From positions 406,501-470,500 of the forward strand of contig NZ_UAUI01000024.1 of the NCBI RefSeq assembly GCF_900455735.1: a DNA stretch of 64,000 bases. Reading direction: 5' to 3'. Positions 1 through 11,600 of this stretch are shown here, piece after piece. The notes beneath the pieces are model-generated. The model worked only from the letters and a program-made list of their open reading frames with translations, was not told the DNA's origin and searched no databases. The stretch comes from Rhodococcus wratislaviensis (GTDB lineage: Bacteria; Actinomycetota; Actinomycetes; Mycobacteriales; Mycobacteriaceae). Positions within the stretch are counted from its first letter, which is position 1; every line of letters starts with the position of its first letter. The translations under genes were made by a program, and so were the position numbers.

Positions 1-842
1 CCTCGACTCGGCACTCGGACGAGGCCCGCGTCATCTACGTCGATCGCGACGAGCTCAACGCGGGTCGTGTCGTGAAGGTGGACCAGGACGCCGAGAACGC
101 CATCCCGCAGGTGTCCTGCGGCTACGTCGCGCGCAGCCAGTGGGCCGCCATCGTCGACCCGGAGTCGCGTATCGAGCAGCCCGACGACCGGGTCGGGGAG
201 ATCTGGCTGCACGGTGAGAACATCGGCATCGGTTACTGGGGTCGCACCGACGAGACCGCCGAGACGTTCCACAACAAGCTGACCAACCGGCTCGCCGAGG
301 GCAGCCACGCGGAGGGCACGCCCGAGGACGCCAATTGGATGCGGACCGGCGACTACGGCGTCTACATCGACGGCGAGCTGTTCATCACGGGTCGCGTCAA
401 GGACCTCGTGATCGTCGACGGCCGCAATCACTACCCGCAGGACCTCGAGTACTCGGCGCAGGAGGCGAGCACCGCGCTCCGTCCCGGCTTCGTCGCCGCG
501 TTCGCGGTCCCTGCCAACCAGCTGCCCGCCGTTGTGTTCGAGAACACGCACTCGGGTCTGAATTACGACGCGGGCGACTCCTCCGAGCAGCTCGTCATCG
601 TGGCCGAGCGCGCACCGGGTGCGGGCAAGGCCGACCCCCAGCCGATCGCCGACACGGTGCGGGCGGCGTTGTCGAGCAGGCACGGGGTCACCGCGCGCGA
701 CATCCTGCTGGTGCCCGCGGGCTCGATTCCTCGGACGTCGAGCGGCAAGATCGCCCGCCGCGCGTGCAAGGCGAGCTACATCGAAGGCACCCTGCGCGGC
801 GGATACACGCAGACGGCCTTCCCCGATAGCGTTTCCGAATAG
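1..842 (+). CDS. fadD32: FadD32, long-chain fatty-acyl-AMP ligase (C-terminal part)
   Basis: The family activates the meromycolic acid as acyl-adenylate and loads it onto the N-terminal carrier domain of Pks13 in the cytoplasm. Only the last 279 codons are here; the frame is open from base 3, so the gene begins outside the window. Visible motifs are [17 protein letters not shown] (adenylation core), [17 protein letters not shown] (hinge, near visible residue 135) and [13 protein letters not shown] with the C-terminal lysine. The order fadD32-pks13-accD4 is the conserved mycolic acid condensation operon, and pks13 starts 31 bases after this stop. Identification rests on motifs plus synteny; generic FAAL paralogues exist but would not be expected in this position. 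Confidence 0.93.
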   Translation, partial: STRHSDEARVIYVDRDELNAGRVVKVDQDAENAIPQVSCGYVARSQWAAIVDPESRIEQPDDRVGEIWLHGENIGIGYWGRTDETAETFHNKLTNRLAEGSHAEGTPEDANWMRTGDYGVYIDGELFITGRVKDLVIVDGRNHYPQDLEYSAQEASTALRPGFVAAFAVPANQLPAVVFENTHSGLNYDAGDSSEQLVIVAERAPGAGKADPQPIADTVRAALSSRHGVTARDILLVPAGSIPRTSSGKIARRACKASYIEGTLRGGYTQTAFPDSVSE

Positions 843-873
843 TCCACTTCCTGACGGGTAGCTTGGTGAGTTG

Positions 874-3800
874 ATGGCTGAAAAAGATGATGACCGGACC
901 AGCAGCACAGGTGACATGACGGTCGCGCAGCTGCGCGAGTGGCTGCGTAACTGGATTGCCGACGCAACCGGGCAACCGGTCGGTCAGATCACCGACGACC
1001 GCCCGATGGAAGAGTTCGGTCTGTCGTCTCGCGACGCCGTTGCTCTCAGTGGCGAGATCGAGGAACTGGTCGGCGTCACGCTCACCGCCACGGTCGCCTA
1101 CCAGCACCCCACCATCGCGTCGCTGGCCACCCGCATCATCGAGGGCGAACCCGAGCAGCCCGACGACTCGGCGGACGCCGCGTACTACGCGTCGGTGCCG
1201 ACGTCGGACGCGCACGACATCGCGATCGTGGGCCTGGCTTCGCGCTTCCCCGGCGCGGGTAAGACTCCTGCCGAGATGTGGCAGATGCTGGCGGAGGGCC
1301 GCGACGGCATCTCCGACCTGCCGGAGGGCCGCTGGGAGGAGTTCACCTCCGACCCGCAAATCAAGGCGGCCGTCGAGAAGGCCAACACGCAGGGCGGCTA
1401 CCTCGACGACGTGAAGACGTTCGACGCGGAGTTCTTCGCGATGTCTCCGCTGGAGGTCGCGAACGTCGACCCGCAGCAGCGGCTCGCGATGGAACTGACG
1501 TGGGAGGCCCTCGAGCACGCCCGCATCCCGGCCAGCGACCTCAAGGGCGAGCAGGTCGGTGTGTTCATCGGCAGTTCCGCCAACGACTATCAGTTGCTTG
1601 CGGTCAGCGACCCCGTCCATGCGCACCCGTATGCGCTGACCGGTACGTCGACGTCCATCGTCGCCAACCGTGTGTCCTACTTCTACGACTTCCGCGGACC
1701 GTCCATCGCCCTCGACACGGCGTGCTCGTCGTCGCTCGTCGCGGTGCACCAGGCGGTGCGCTCGCTGCGGTCCGGTGAGTCGGATCTCGCGCTCGCCGGC
1801 GGCGTCAACATGCTCGTCGCGCCGCCCGCCACGCTGGGCTTCGACCAGCTGGGTGTGATGGCGCCCAACGGTCGCATCAAGGCGTTCTCCTCCGACGCAG
1901 ACGGCATGATCCGCGCCGAGGGCGGCGGCCTCGTCGTCCTCAAGCGTCTCGAGGACGCCGAGCGTGACGGCGACGAGATCCTCGCCGTCATCGCCGGTAG
2001 CGCGGTCAACCAGGACGGCCGCTCCAACGGTCTCGCGGCGCCGAACCCGGATGCGCAGGCCGACGTCCTGCGCCACGCCTACCGGGATGCGGGCATCAAC
2101 CCGGCCGGCGTCGACTACATCGAGGCGCACGGCACCGGCACCATCCTCGGCGATCCCATCGAGGCGGACGCACTCGGTCGCGTCGTCGGTCGTGGACGCG
2201 CCGACGACAAGCCGGCGCTGCTCGGCTCGGCCAAGACCAACTTCGGTCACCTCGAGGCCGCCGCAGGCGCCGCCGGCCTGATCAAGGTCGTGCTGTCGAT
2301 GCGGGAAGACACGCTTCCGCCGACGCTGAACTTCGCCGGACCCAACCCGTACATCGCGTTCGACAAGGCGCACCTGCAGGTCATTCCCGAGGGTGCGGCG
2401 TGGCCGCGCTACACGGGCACGGCCGTCGCCGGTGTGTCCGGATTCGGTTTCGGTGGCACCAACGCGCACGTCGTCGTGCGTGAATACACCGGGCCTGCCG
2501 TGGACGACGCCGTCGAGGGCGTCGAGCCCGTTGTTCCCGTCGAGGAAACGGTGTCGGAGGCCGTCGAGTCGACGGTCGTGCTCGCGGTGTCGGGTGCGCT
2601 CCCGTCGCGTCGCCGCCGGGCTGCCGCCGATCTGGCCGATTGGCTGGAGACCGAAGAGGGCAGCACCACTCCACTTGCCGATGTCGCGCGCGCTCTCGCC
2701 CGCCGTAACCACGGCCGCTCGCGTGCCGCCGTTCTGGCGAAGACTCGCGCCGAGGCCGTCACCGGGCTGCGCGCCATCGCCGCCGGGAAGCCCGGGCAGG
2801 GTGTGTTCTCCGCGGATTCGCCGTCGTCGAAGGGCGCCGTCTGGGTCCTGTCGGGCTTCGGTTCGCAGCACCGCAAGATGGCCAAGCAGCTCTACCTGGA
2901 GAATCCGGTCTTCGCCGCCGCCATCGATGAGGTCGACGCGCTGATCGAGGACGAGGCCGGCTACTCCATGAAGGAGAAGTTCCTCGACGACGCGATCGAC
3001 TACGACGTCGAGACCTCCCAGGTCGGTATCTTCACCATCCAGATCGGTCTGGCGGCCCTGCTGCGTCACCACGGCGCCGAGCCCGAGGCCGTGGTCGGAC
3101 ACTCGATGGGTGAGGCTGCCGCCGCGTACATTTCGGGTGGTCTGCCGCTCGAGGACGCGGTGCGGGTGATCTGCGCCCGGTCCCGCCTCATGGGTGAGGC
3201 CGAGGCCACGCTCGAGGGCGACGACATCCGTCTGATGGCGCTCGTCGAGTACAGCGCGTCCGAGATCGAGACCGTTCTCACCGACTTCCCGCACCTCGAG
3301 GTCTGCGTGTACGCGGCCCCGACGCACACCGTGATCGGTGGCCCCGAGCCCGAGGTCAACGCCATCGTCGCGCGCGCCGAGGGCGAGGAGAAGATGGCCC
3401 GCGTCCTCAAGACGAAGGGCGCCAGCCACACCTCCCAGGTCGATCCGCTGCTGGGCGAGCTGGCTGCGGAACTGGCGGGCATCGAGCCGACCAAGCTGAA
3501 GCTGGGCGTGTACTCGTCGGTCGACAAGGACACGTACTACCGCGCCGGCCACGAGCCGATCCACCGCGAGGAGTACTGGACCAAGGGCCTGCGCCACAGC
3601 GTGTACTTCACCAACGCCGTCCGCCTCGCCGTGGGCAGCGGGCACACCACGTTCGTGGAGTTGGCGCCCAACCCGGTGGCCCTGATGTCCGTCGCCGCCA
3701 CCGCGTTCGACGCCGGTCTGCACGACATGCAGCTCATCCAGACGCTCAAGCGCAAGGAGGACGAGCCGCTCGGCGTCCTTGCCGCGCTCGCGCAGCTGTA

Positions 3801-5865
3801 CGTGCACGGGCACGCCGTCGACCTGTCGTCGCTGCTCCCCGAGGGCGACTTCGCGTCCGTTCCGCGCACCGCGTGGATCCGCAAGCCGTACTGGGTGGAA
3901 ACCCGCATCGATTCCAGCGGCAACACCCGTGTCCCGGGTGCGCACGTGTCGCTCCCCGACGGCCGCCACGTGTGGGAGGTCCAGGCCGGCGCGGTCACCG
4001 ACCTGCCGGCACTGGTCACCGCTGCCGCGTCGCAGGTGCTGTCGGATGTGACACTCGCCGCGTCCGTCCTGCACGCCCACGCTCCCGCCGAGGGAACGCT
4101 CACCACCACGCTCAATCCGCACCCGGGTGGCGCGTCGCTGCAGGTGCACGCGAAGAGCGGCGCGAGTTTCACGCTGCTGTTCGACGCCGCCGTCACGTCC
4201 GGTGAGGCCCTGCCCGAACCCGTCGTCGCGGTCCCGGTGCAGTCGACCTCCCCGGTCGAGGAGCTGCCGGAGGTCGTCGAGGACATCGGCGAGAAGTGGG
4301 ACCCGAACGGTTCGCAGACCCTCGAGGACCGTCTCGCGCTGATCGTCGCAGAGTCCATGGGCTACGCCCCGGAAGACCTGCCCGCCGAGATCCCGCTCAT
4401 CGAGCTGGGCCTCGATTCGCTGATGGCCGTCCGCATCAAGAACCGTGTCGAGTACGAGTTCGACATCCCGCAGCTGCAGCTGCAGGCCGTCAAGGATGCG
4501 AACCTCATGGAGGTCGCCAAGTACCTGCGCTACGCGGTCGAGAACCGCGAAGAGGTGCAGGCGCTGGCTGACAAGCAGAAGGCCGAGAAGGAAGCGGAGG
4601 AGGCCGCGGAGGCGGCTCGTGACTCGGAGGCTTCCGGCTCCCCGCTGGACGCCGAGGACACGTCCGTGGAGGCCGAAGCCGAGGCGATTCTCGCGGCCAC
4701 CCCGGTCCCGGAGACAGCCGCTGCTCCCGAGGCAGCCGTCGTGGACAACACGGAAGCGTTCGCCGACGCGACCGGTTCCGACGTTCCGCCGCGCGACGCC
4801 GCCGAGCGTCTGACGTTCGCCACGTGGGCCGTCGTCACCGGCGAGTCCGCCAAGGGCATCTTCAACACGCTGCCGATCCTGAACGACGAGACGGCCGAGA
4901 AGCTGGCGGCCCGGTTGTCGGAACGCGCGAACGGTGAGATCACGTTCGACGACGTCCTCGACTCCACCACCATCGAGGAACTCGCCAACGTGGTGCGCGG
5001 ATTCCTCGAGGATTCCGGCAAGATCGACGGGCTGGTCCGCGCACTGCGGCCTCGCCCGGAAGGATCCGACGCCGTCCCCGTGTTCGTGTTCCACCCGGCC
5101 GGTGGTTCGACCGTCGCGTACGAGCCGCTGCTCAAGCGTCTGCCCGAGGGCACGCCGATGTACGGGTTCGAGCGCACCGAGGGTCCGATCGAGGTCCGGG
5201 CGGCCGAGTACCTGCCGCTGATCCGTGAGATCCAGGGTGACGGACCGTACGTGCTGTACGGCTGGTCGCTCGGCGGTGTGCTGGCCTACGCGGTGGCGAA
5301 GCTGCTGCGCGAATCGGGCGCGGACGTCCGGATCGTCGGCCTGATCGACACGGTCATGGCCGGTGAGAAGGTCGAGGACACCCCCGACGAGATCCGTAAG
5401 CGCTGGCAGCGGTACGCCGCGTTCGCGAAGAAGACGTACAACGTGGACTACCCGCTGCCGTACGACAAGCTCGCCGCGGCGGAGAGCGACGAAGAGCAGA
5501 TCAAGATCCTGACGGAACTGCTCAAGCTGAGTGGCACGAAGATTCCGGGCGGAATCATCGAGCACCAGCGCACGTCGTGGCTCGACAACCGGGCCATCCA
5601 GACCGCCGAGCTCGAGCAGTACGACGGCGACGTCGTCCTGTACATGGCCGACCGCTACCACGATGACGTGATGAACCTGGAGCCCGCGTTCAAGACCCGG
5701 AAGCCGGACGGCGGCTGGGGCGACGCGGTGAAGAACCTGGAGATCATCCACGTGGGCGGCGATCACATCCAGATCGTCGACGAGCCGTACATCGCGAAGG
5801 TCGGTGCCGACCTCACCAAGAAGCTGGCGGCGATCCAGGCCGCCGGAACCGGAGCACATCAGTGA
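874..5865 (+). CDS. pks13: Pks13, polyketide synthase that condenses mycolic acids
   Basis: Performs the final Claisen condensation between meromycoloyl chain and carboxylated fatty acid, and releases the alpha-alkyl beta-keto product. 1663 aa from the ATG at 874; a TTG directly before it is in frame but less likely. Domain order: N-terminal ACP (GLSSRDA, probable phosphopantetheine serine 52), ketosynthase (residues ~105-530, Cys284 in [22 protein letters not shown]), acyltransferase (Ser744 in GHSMGE), second ACP (Ser1182 in [10 protein letters not shown]), a long acidic Ala/Glu-rich linker (~1210-1310) and C-terminal thioesterase (Ser1465 in GWSLGG, late His in GGDHIQI). This ACP-KS-AT-ACP-TE arrangement is diagnostic. 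Its stop overlaps the accD4 start by four bases (GTGA), so the two are translationally coupled. Confidence 0.97.
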   Translation: MAEKDDDRTSSTGDMTVAQLREWLRNWIADATGQPVGQITDDRPMEEFGLSSRDAVALSGEIEELVGVTLTATVAYQHPTIASLATRIIEGEPEQPDDSADAAYYASVPTSDAHDIAIVGLASRFPGAGKTPAEMWQMLAEGRDGISDLPEGRWEEFTSDPQIKAAVEKANTQGGYLDDVKTFDAEFFAMSPLEVANVDPQQRLAMELTWEALEHARIPASDLKGEQVGVFIGSSANDYQLLAVSDPVHAHPYALTGTSTSIVANRVSYFYDFRGPSIALDTACSSSLVAVHQAVRSLRSGESDLALAGGVNMLVAPPATLGFDQLGVMAPNGRIKAFSSDADGMIRAEGGGLVVLKRLEDAERDGDEILAVIAGSAVNQDGRSNGLAAPNPDAQADVLRHAYRDAGINPAGVDYIEAHGTGTILGDPIEADALGRVVGRGRADDKPALLGSAKTNFGHLEAAAGAAGLIKVVLSMREDTLPPTLNFAGPNPYIAFDKAHLQVIPEGAAWPRYTGTAVAGVSGFGFGGTNAHVVVREYTGPAVDDAVEGVEPVVPVEETVSEAVESTVVLAVSGALPSRRRRAAADLADWLETEEGSTTPLADVARALARRNHGRSRAAVLAKTRAEAVTGLRAIAAGKPGQGVFSADSPSSKGAVWVLSGFGSQHRKMAKQLYLENPVFAAAIDEVDALIEDEAGYSMKEKFLDDAIDYDVETSQVGIFTIQIGLAALLRHHGAEPEAVVGHSMGEAAAAYISGGLPLEDAVRVICARSRLMGEAEATLEGDDIRLMALVEYSASEIETVLTDFPHLEVCVYAAPTHTVIGGPEPEVNAIVARAEGEEKMARVLKTKGASHTSQVDPLLGELAAELAGIEPTKLKLGVYSSVDKDTYYRAGHEPIHREEYWTKGLRHSVYFTNAVRLAVGSGHTTFVELAPNPVALMSVAATAFDAGLHDMQLIQTLKRKEDEPLGVLAALAQLYVHGHAVDLSSLLPEGDFASVPRTAWIRKPYWVETRIDSSGNTRVPGAHVSLPDGRHVWEVQAGAVTDLPALVTAAASQVLSDVTLAASVLHAHAPAEGTLTTTLNPHPGGASLQVHAKSGASFTLLFDAAVTSGEALPEPVVAVPVQSTSPVEELPEVVEDIGEKWDPNGSQTLEDRLALIVAESMGYAPEDLPAEIPLIELGLDSLMAVRIKNRVEYEFDIPQLQLQAVKDANLMEVAKYLRYAVENREEVQALADKQKAEKEAEEAAEAARDSEASGSPLDAEDTSVEAEAEAILAATPVPETAAAPEAAVVDNTEAFADATGSDVPPRDAAERLTFATWAVVTGESAKGIFNTLPILNDETAEKLAARLSERANGEITFDDVLDSTTIEELANVVRGFLEDSGKIDGLVRALRPRPEGSDAVPVFVFHPAGGSTVAYEPLLKRLPEGTPMYGFERTEGPIEVRAAEYLPLIREIQGDGPYVLYGWSLGGVLAYAVAKLLRESGADVRIVGLIDTVMAGEKVEDTPDEIRKRWQRYAAFAKKTYNVDYPLPYDKLAAAESDEEQIKILTELLKLSGTKIPGGIIEHQRTSWLDNRAIQTAELEQYDGDVVLYMADRYHDDVMNLEPAFKTRKPDGGWGDAVKNLEIIHVGGDHIQIVDEPYIAKVGADLTKKLAAIQAAGTGAHQ

Positions 5866-7406
5866 CCACCACGACCGCAGAGAAGCTTGCCGAACTGCGC
5901 GAAAAGCTCGAAACGGCAAAGGAACCCGCGGGCGAACAGGCGATCGCCAAGCGCGCGAAGAAGGGTATTCCCAGCGCGCGCGAACGCATCGACATGCTGC
6001 TCGACCCGGGAAGTTTCATCGAGGTCGGCGGCCTGATGCGCCAGCCCGGTGATCCCAATGCCCTGTACAGCGACGGCGTGGTCACCGGTCACGGGACCGT
6101 CGAAGGACGCCCGGTCGCGGTGTTCTCGCACGATCAGACCGTGTTCGGCGGTTCCGTCGGCGAGATGTTCGGCCGCAAGGTCGCCGCGATCATGGAGTTC
6201 GCCGCCAAGATCGGCTGCCCCTGCGTCGGCATCAACGACTCCGGTGGTGCCCGGGTGCAGGACGCGGTGACGTCGCTGGCCTGGTACGCGGAGCTCGGCC
6301 GTCGGCAGGAACCGCTGTCGGGGATGTGCCCGCAGATCTCGATGATCCTCGGCAAGTGCGCGGGCGGCGCGGTGTACGCGCCGATCAACACCGACGTCCT
6401 GGTGGCGACCGAGGAGTCGTACATGTTCGTCACCGGACCCGACGTGGTCCGGAAGATCACCGGTGAGGACGTCAGCCTCGAAGAACTCGGTGGCGCCCGG
6501 AACCAGGCCCAGTACGGCAACCTGCACCATGTGGCGGCCGACGAGAAGGCCGCGTTCGAGTGGGTGCGCAAGTACCTCAGCTTCCTGCCGTCGAGTTGCA
6601 TGGAGAAGCCGCCGGTGGTCAACCCGGGTCTCGAACCCGAGATCACGGACTCCGACCGCGACCTCGACACGTTCATCCCGGACGCCGACAACGCCGGCTA
6701 CGACATGCACGACATCCTGCTGCGGATCTTCGACGACGGTGAGTTCCACGAGATCGGCGGGCAGGTGGCGCTGAACATCATCACCGGCTTCGCCCGCGTG
6801 GACGGACGCACTGTCGGGGTGATCGCGAACCAGCCGCTGGTCGCGGCGGGCGCGCTGGACGCCCAGGCCTCGGACAAGGCCGCACATTTCATCCGTATCT
6901 GCGACGCCTTCGACATCCCGCTGGTGTTCGCCGTCGACACGCCCGGGTTCCTTCCGGGCCTCGAGCAGGAGCGGATCGGCGTCATCAAGCGCGGTGGCCG
7001 GTTCATCTTCGCGTTCGTGACGGCGACCGTCCCGAAGGTGACCGTCGTGATCCGCAAGGCGTACGGCGGCGCGTACGCCGTCATGGGCTCGAAGCAGCTG
7101 GGCGCCGACATCAACTTCGCGTGGCCGACCGCCCGCATCGCGGTGATGGGCGCGGAGGGTGCTGTCGACCTCATCGGGCGTAGGCAGATCGAGGCCGCGG
7201 GCGAGAACGCTCCCGCCGTCCGCAGGCAGCTGATCAACTTCTACAACGAGAACATCGCGACGCCGTACATCGCGGCGGAGCGTGGCTACATCGACGCCGT
7301 CATCGAGCCCGCCACCACCCGGCTCGAGATCCGCAAGGCGCTGACGATGCTGCGCGACAAGAAGGTGCAGCGCAACCCGCGCAAGCACGACCTGATGCCT
7401 CTCTGA
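5862..7406 (+). CDS. accD4: AccD4, acyl-CoA carboxylase carboxyltransferase subunit
   Basis: Beta subunit of the acyl-CoA carboxylase that makes the 2-carboxylated long-chain acyl unit used by Pks13. 514 aa, GTG start overlapping the pks13 stop. The two carboxyltransferase half-domains are visible: the N-terminal crotonase-like half with [14 protein letters not shown] and [10 protein letters not shown], and the C-terminal half with DTPGFLPG and [11 protein letters not shown], both typical oxyanion-hole glycine-rich loops. Length and motifs match PccB-type AccD proteins; the assignment to AccD4 rather than another AccD comes from the operon. The biotinylated alpha subunit is not in the window. 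Confidence 0.95.
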   Translation: MTTTTAEKLAELREKLETAKEPAGEQAIAKRAKKGIPSARERIDMLLDPGSFIEVGGLMRQPGDPNALYSDGVVTGHGTVEGRPVAVFSHDQTVFGGSVGEMFGRKVAAIMEFAAKIGCPCVGINDSGGARVQDAVTSLAWYAELGRRQEPLSGMCPQISMILGKCAGGAVYAPINTDVLVATEESYMFVTGPDVVRKITGEDVSLEELGGARNQAQYGNLHHVAADEKAAFEWVRKYLSFLPSSCMEKPPVVNPGLEPEITDSDRDLDTFIPDADNAGYDMHDILLRIFDDGEFHEIGGQVALNIITGFARVDGRTVGVIANQPLVAAGALDAQASDKAAHFIRICDAFDIPLVFAVDTPGFLPGLEQERIGVIKRGGRFIFAFVTATVPKVTVVIRKAYGGAYAVMGSKQLGADINFAWPTARIAVMGAEGAVDLIGRRQIEAAGENAPAVRRQLINFYNENIATPYIAAERGYIDAVIEPATTRLEIRKALTMLRDKKVQRNPRKHDLMPL

Positions 7407-7442
7407 TTCGTCGCCGCCCGCTCGCCCGATGTCGCGCCGGTC

Positions 7443-7478
7443 CAGTCTGAGTGCACCACTGTGACATTGGGTGCGGCG
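7443..7478. repeat. Left copy of an imperfect 36-bp direct repeat flanking the DUF559 gene
   Basis: Bases here match 8616-8651 at about 26 of 36 positions in the same orientation, sharing CAGTC, GAGTG and TGTGACAT blocks. The two copies bracket the single gene at 7484-8458. Within this copy GCACC and GGTGC can pair, so part of it could also serve as a terminator for accD4. Function unknown. Confidence 0.4.
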
Positions 7479-7483
7479 GTGAC

Positions 7484-8458
7484 TCATGCCGACCGCAGCT
7501 TCGGCTCGGTGTGGACGAACACCGGCGGCCGGGGGCGCGACGCAGCCAGCGTGTGCGCCGCGCGGAGATCCGCGAGCACCGTTGCCGGGTCGTCCTGAAT
7601 CTGCTTCGGCAGGTGCGTGACGACGATGATGCCCTCGCGCTGCATCCGCGCCCGCCGCATCGTCGTCGCCTGGTGGAGTTCGGGCGAGAAGTGGTACTTC
7701 AGCGAGTCGATCTCCCAGGCGACGGCGACGTCGTCCAGCCAGCCGTCGGGACGGGCGATCCACAGCCCGGCGGCGGACAGCACGTCCACGTTGTGCCGCA
7801 TCGGCGGAAGACCGCTCGTCGCATACAGCTTCTGCGCGTGGACCTCGGCGACGGAATGCGCGTCGTCGCTCAGTTCACGCAGGACCGCCCGGGGTAGGCG
7901 GCTTCCGCGGTCGCTGCCCTGCGCGAGTTCGCGCACCAGTTCGTCGACTGTCACGTCGCCGCGCTGGATGCCGCCGGCGAGGAGCGCCCGGCAGCTGTCC
8001 GCCTGGAGTGTGCGACGTCCGGCGTCCAGGAGGCTGCGTGCCGGGGGAGCGAGACGCAGGAGCCCCCGCTGGACCGGTGCGGGCATCCGCCACGTCCGTT
8101 CGACTTTCACGTACGCCCAGTCTCGGCGGTGCCGGGTGGACGGGATGAGCAGCAGCACGTCGTTCCGGGACGCCGACGCGGTGTAGCCGAACGCGGCCAG
8201 CGCGGCGTGACCCGACAGGAGTGCGTCCGGACCGCCGTATTCGAGTGCTGCCAGATTGCGCTGCAGCGTCGTCGGCGGCCCGTTGTGCAGGAGGACGACG
8301 CCGGGCAGGATCCGCTGCCAGGGTCCGCCGTCGGTGCAGCGTGAGGAGATGGTGCCTTTCGCGACACCCAGCCGTTCCAGGGTGGCCGCGCGGACCACAC
8401 CGTCGCGGCTGACGGCGGTTATCGCAGTGAGATCGTCGGCCCAGGTTCCTCGTCGCAT
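7484..8458 (-). CDS. AbiEi-like HTH plus DUF559/Vsr-like nuclease-fold protein
   Basis: 324 aa. The N-terminal ~50 residues look like a winged-helix/AbiEi-type domain (VSRDGVVRAATLERLGV, then the GPWQRILPGVVLLH strand region). The C-terminal part has a PD-(D/E)xK-like pattern: GWLDDVAVAWEIDSLKYH carries an Asp, an ExD pair and a Lys, followed by a strand (IIVVTHLP) as in DUF559 or Vsr-like endonucleases. Such proteins are common and numerous in mycobacteria and rhodococci and their role is unknown. It stands alone between accD4 and emb, on the opposite strand to accD4. Nuclease activity is inference; antitoxin-like or defence roles are possible but no partner gene is adjacent. Confidence 0.65.
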   Translation of the reverse strand: MRRGTWADDLTAITAVSRDGVVRAATLERLGVAKGTISSRCTDGGPWQRILPGVVLLHNGPPTTLQRNLAALEYGGPDALLSGHAALAAFGYTASASRNDVLLLIPSTRHRRDWAYVKVERTWRMPAPVQRGLLRLAPPARSLLDAGRRTLQADSCRALLAGGIQRGDVTVDELVRELAQGSDRGSRLPRAVLRELSDDAHSVAEVHAQKLYATSGLPPMRHNVDVLSAAGLWIARPDGWLDDVAVAWEIDSLKYHFSPELHQATTMRRARMQREGIIVVTHLPKQIQDDPATVLADLRAAHTLAASRPRPPVFVHTEPKLRSA

Positions 8459-8615
8459 GAGTCAGAGCATGCCGCGGGCGAATCGGACCGTCGCCGGAAA
8501 GCCCACGTCGGAAATTGCCCTGTGGATGGACGGAAGGTTGTGGACAACTCCGCGGCCGGTGGAGCTGTTTCGCCGTGTCGGGCCGCCCGGCGCGGCGCCC
8601 GGTGTGACATTCGTT

Positions 8616-8651
8616 CAGTCAGAGTGAACACGTGTGACATCGGGCGACGCA
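8616..8651. repeat. Right copy of the imperfect 36-bp direct repeat
   Basis: Partner of 7443-7478. The block GTGTGACAT occurs twice locally (about 8603 and 8633), so this side may have a partial duplication. It lies just downstream of the emb stop at 8668, in the 209-base gap between the DUF559 gene start and emb; nothing else recognisable is seen in that gap. Confidence 0.4.
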
Positions 8652-8667
8652 AGCAGGGCAGGCGCGT

Positions 8668-11600
8668 CTACGGGCTGCTGTACACCCGCAGGGTGCCCGG
8701 CTTCCACAGTCCGGATCGGGTCTCGGTCTCGGTGTCGACCGTGGCCGCGGTGGCGTCCGGGAAGTACCGGTCGAAGCGCTCGAGGGAGCCCCAGTCGCGG
8801 CCCCAGTCGTCCCGCATGTAGGTGGGGATGGAGGTGGCGCTGGCGAGCAGTTCGGTGAAGCCGAGGGGCCCACCGTTCTCCGGGGACTGCCAGGTGTCGG
8901 TGGAGCTGACGGCCAGCGGGCGGTCGGGGAGGATGCGGTAGTTCGGCATCTCCGCGACACCGTACTGGTGGTCGAACGGGCGCTGGCACGGGAACTGCAG
9001 TCCGACGGCCCAGTCCAGCAGCACCGGTTGCGAGCTGCCGATCGTCGAGTTGAGGGTCTCGAGCTTCGGAACCCGCGGCGGGGTGAAGGCCAGCCACTGG
9101 TCGCCGGTGAGGTTGGGGTCGTTGGCGACGATCCGCACGGAGTCGGCGTCGGGGGACAGTTCGCTGATCGGGACGCGCAGGTTGCGCCACGACGGTGCGG
9201 GACCGATGTCCTTGGGCAGGTAGGTGCCCTGGGCCTGCACGGTGCCGTCGGGCTGACGCTTGCCGTATTCGAGGAGCAGCGACTGACCGTAGGTGAGGGC
9301 GCCGGTCGAGTCGACCGACCAGATGCGGCCCGCGGCGGACATGACGATCAACGGGGCGTCGTCGCTGCGGTCGGGGAGTGCGTACCAGCTGGACGACAGT
9401 GTCGCCGGTTCCTGCACGCCTTCCTGGTAGCTGCCCATGACGGGTGTGGTGGCGGGGTCGAGTCCGAACGGCAGCTTGGCAGTGCTGCCGTTGACGCCGA
9501 CGTTTCCGGTGCCGCCGCTGGTTCCGGCGCTCGATCCGGTCTCGAAGCTGGGCCCGACGCTCTGGTTGTCGGTGTTGCCCATGCCCTGCTTGACCTCGAC
9601 GTAGTCGGCGGTCAGGTCGGACGGCACCCCGTTGGGGGAGAAGCCGACGGGATCGGCTCCGCCGAGCGGGTCGGCGGGGTTCGCCAGCGGCTGCGCGGGA
9701 TCGTTGAGGGGCGTGAGGTTTCCGCCGTTGGTGTCGCCTTCGACGAGGACGTCCTCGGCGAGTCCGCACGTCTGCCCGGTGAGGGAGTCGAAGTTCGACC
9801 GTGCCAGCGAGTACGCCGGGTACTGGGAGACGGCGCCCTTGAGGAGTGAGAGGACTTCGAACAGCACCATGATGCCGGCGATGACGGTGAGCGGGGCGGC
9901 CGCGAATTTCCTGATCCGCCTGCCCTTCTCGGTGTTGGCGCGGGCAGGTGGTGCGGCGAATCCCTCACGTAGGTACTGCCAGGCGGCCAGTGCGACGGCC
10001 AGCCCGAACAGGACGAGGAAGAACGTATTGGACTGGCGGCCGCCGATGGAGACGGTCTTGTCGAACCACGGCACGCCGTAGCTCGAGACGTACCAGTATC
10101 CGTTGATGCCAGCGAACGTCAGGGCCAGCATGAGGAGCAGGCCGGCGAGGAAGATCGTGCGGTTGCGGCGCGACCGCAGCGCGGACGCCGACACGGCGAC
10201 GGCGGTGAGTGCGGCCAGGGAGCCGGCGATGCCCGCGTACGCCCCGAAGTGGTGGGTCCACTTGGTGGGGTTGAACATCATGAAGAAGATCGTGCCGAAC
10301 ACGACACCGAGCAGACGCCACGACGGTCCGGTGGCGGCGCCGGGAATCCGCTTGCGGCGCAACAGGATGAACAGCGTCGTCAGCAGGCACAGGATCATCG
10401 TCAGGAACGCGAAGCGGCGAGCCACGGAACCGTCGACGGTGGGGACGAAGAGGTAGTAGTAGCGCAGGAAGTCCTTGTACCATTCGAGGTTCGGGCCGAT
10501 CAGGGTGCGGACCCGGGTGGCTTCCATCACCGCGGCGACGGTCTGGTCGGCGAACACGACCACCAGGACGATCGTGCCGGCGGCCGCGATCGGAGCCAGC
10601 AGCGGCAGCGTCCCCACCTGGCGGTGGCGTTTGACGACGATCCGGACGAGCGGACGGGCGCCGGCGAGCAGGGCGGCCACACACATCAGTCCCGTCGGGG
10701 CGGCCGCGAGCGTGAACGCGCCGATCAGGACGGCGACCGCCGCGGGGAGGAGACGTCCGGTCGCGATGGACCGCTCGATGGAGCACCACGTGAGCAGGGC
10801 GCCGAGCGCGACGATGGGCTCGGGCCGCAGGCCGTTGTTGTAGGGCAGCCAGAACGCGAGGAAGACGAGCCCGCCGGTCCACAGCGCGACCTTGTTGCGG
10901 CGGACGGAGCGGCCGAGGCGCGGAGCGACCTCCCGGCTGATCACCATCCAGCACAGGATGCCGGCGATCAGGGCGGGCAGTCGCATGAACGGGCTGGCCG
11001 TCGAGATCTTCGCCATCGCGGCCAGGACGTCGTAGTACCAGCCGAACGGCGCCTCGGGGACACCGAACCAGCGGAAGTAGTTGGCCATGTAGCCGGCGTG
11101 GTCGGAGACCCGGGCCATGGTGAGGAGGTAGCCGTCGTCGGACGTGTTGGCGCCGATGAAGTGCCACAGCACCAGCGTGCCCACGACGATCGTGTCGAGT
11201 CCGGTGAACTTCCACCAGTGCGACGGCAGGAAGTTGCGGTGCCCGCGCCCGTCCGTGCCGTCGAGGCGGCCGAGGGCGACCAGGGCAATGGCCGTGGCGA
11301 GGAGGGCCACGATCATGGCGACGAGCTTGATCAGAGTGGGGCTCGACGAGAACCGGGAGTCCACGTTCATCGTGAACGACAGGCCTGCCGGTGCTGCCCC
11401 GTCGCGGAGGTCGCTGAACACGCCCACCACCTGCGGGCGGAGGTCGCCGGTGAGGGAACCGGCGATCGGGTCACCGGTCGGAGTGGTCAGACCCACGAAC
11501 TCGGCGGACGTCGCGTCGATGTTCGATGTGATGCGGATCTCGGTGCAGGCGCCCGACTGCACCTGTTCGCGCGGCGCCGTCGCGATCGTGACGTTGCGGT

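Noticed and set aside
871-873. TTG as the pks13 start
   Set aside because: The ATG immediately after it fits better; TTG adds only one methionine.
688-5919. Very long open frame on the minus strand opposite pks13
   Set aside because: It is the antisense of a high-GC gene: composition is Arg/Val/Asp/Gly-rich with no family motifs, and it runs across fadD32 and pks13. The plus strand has complete Pks13 domains.
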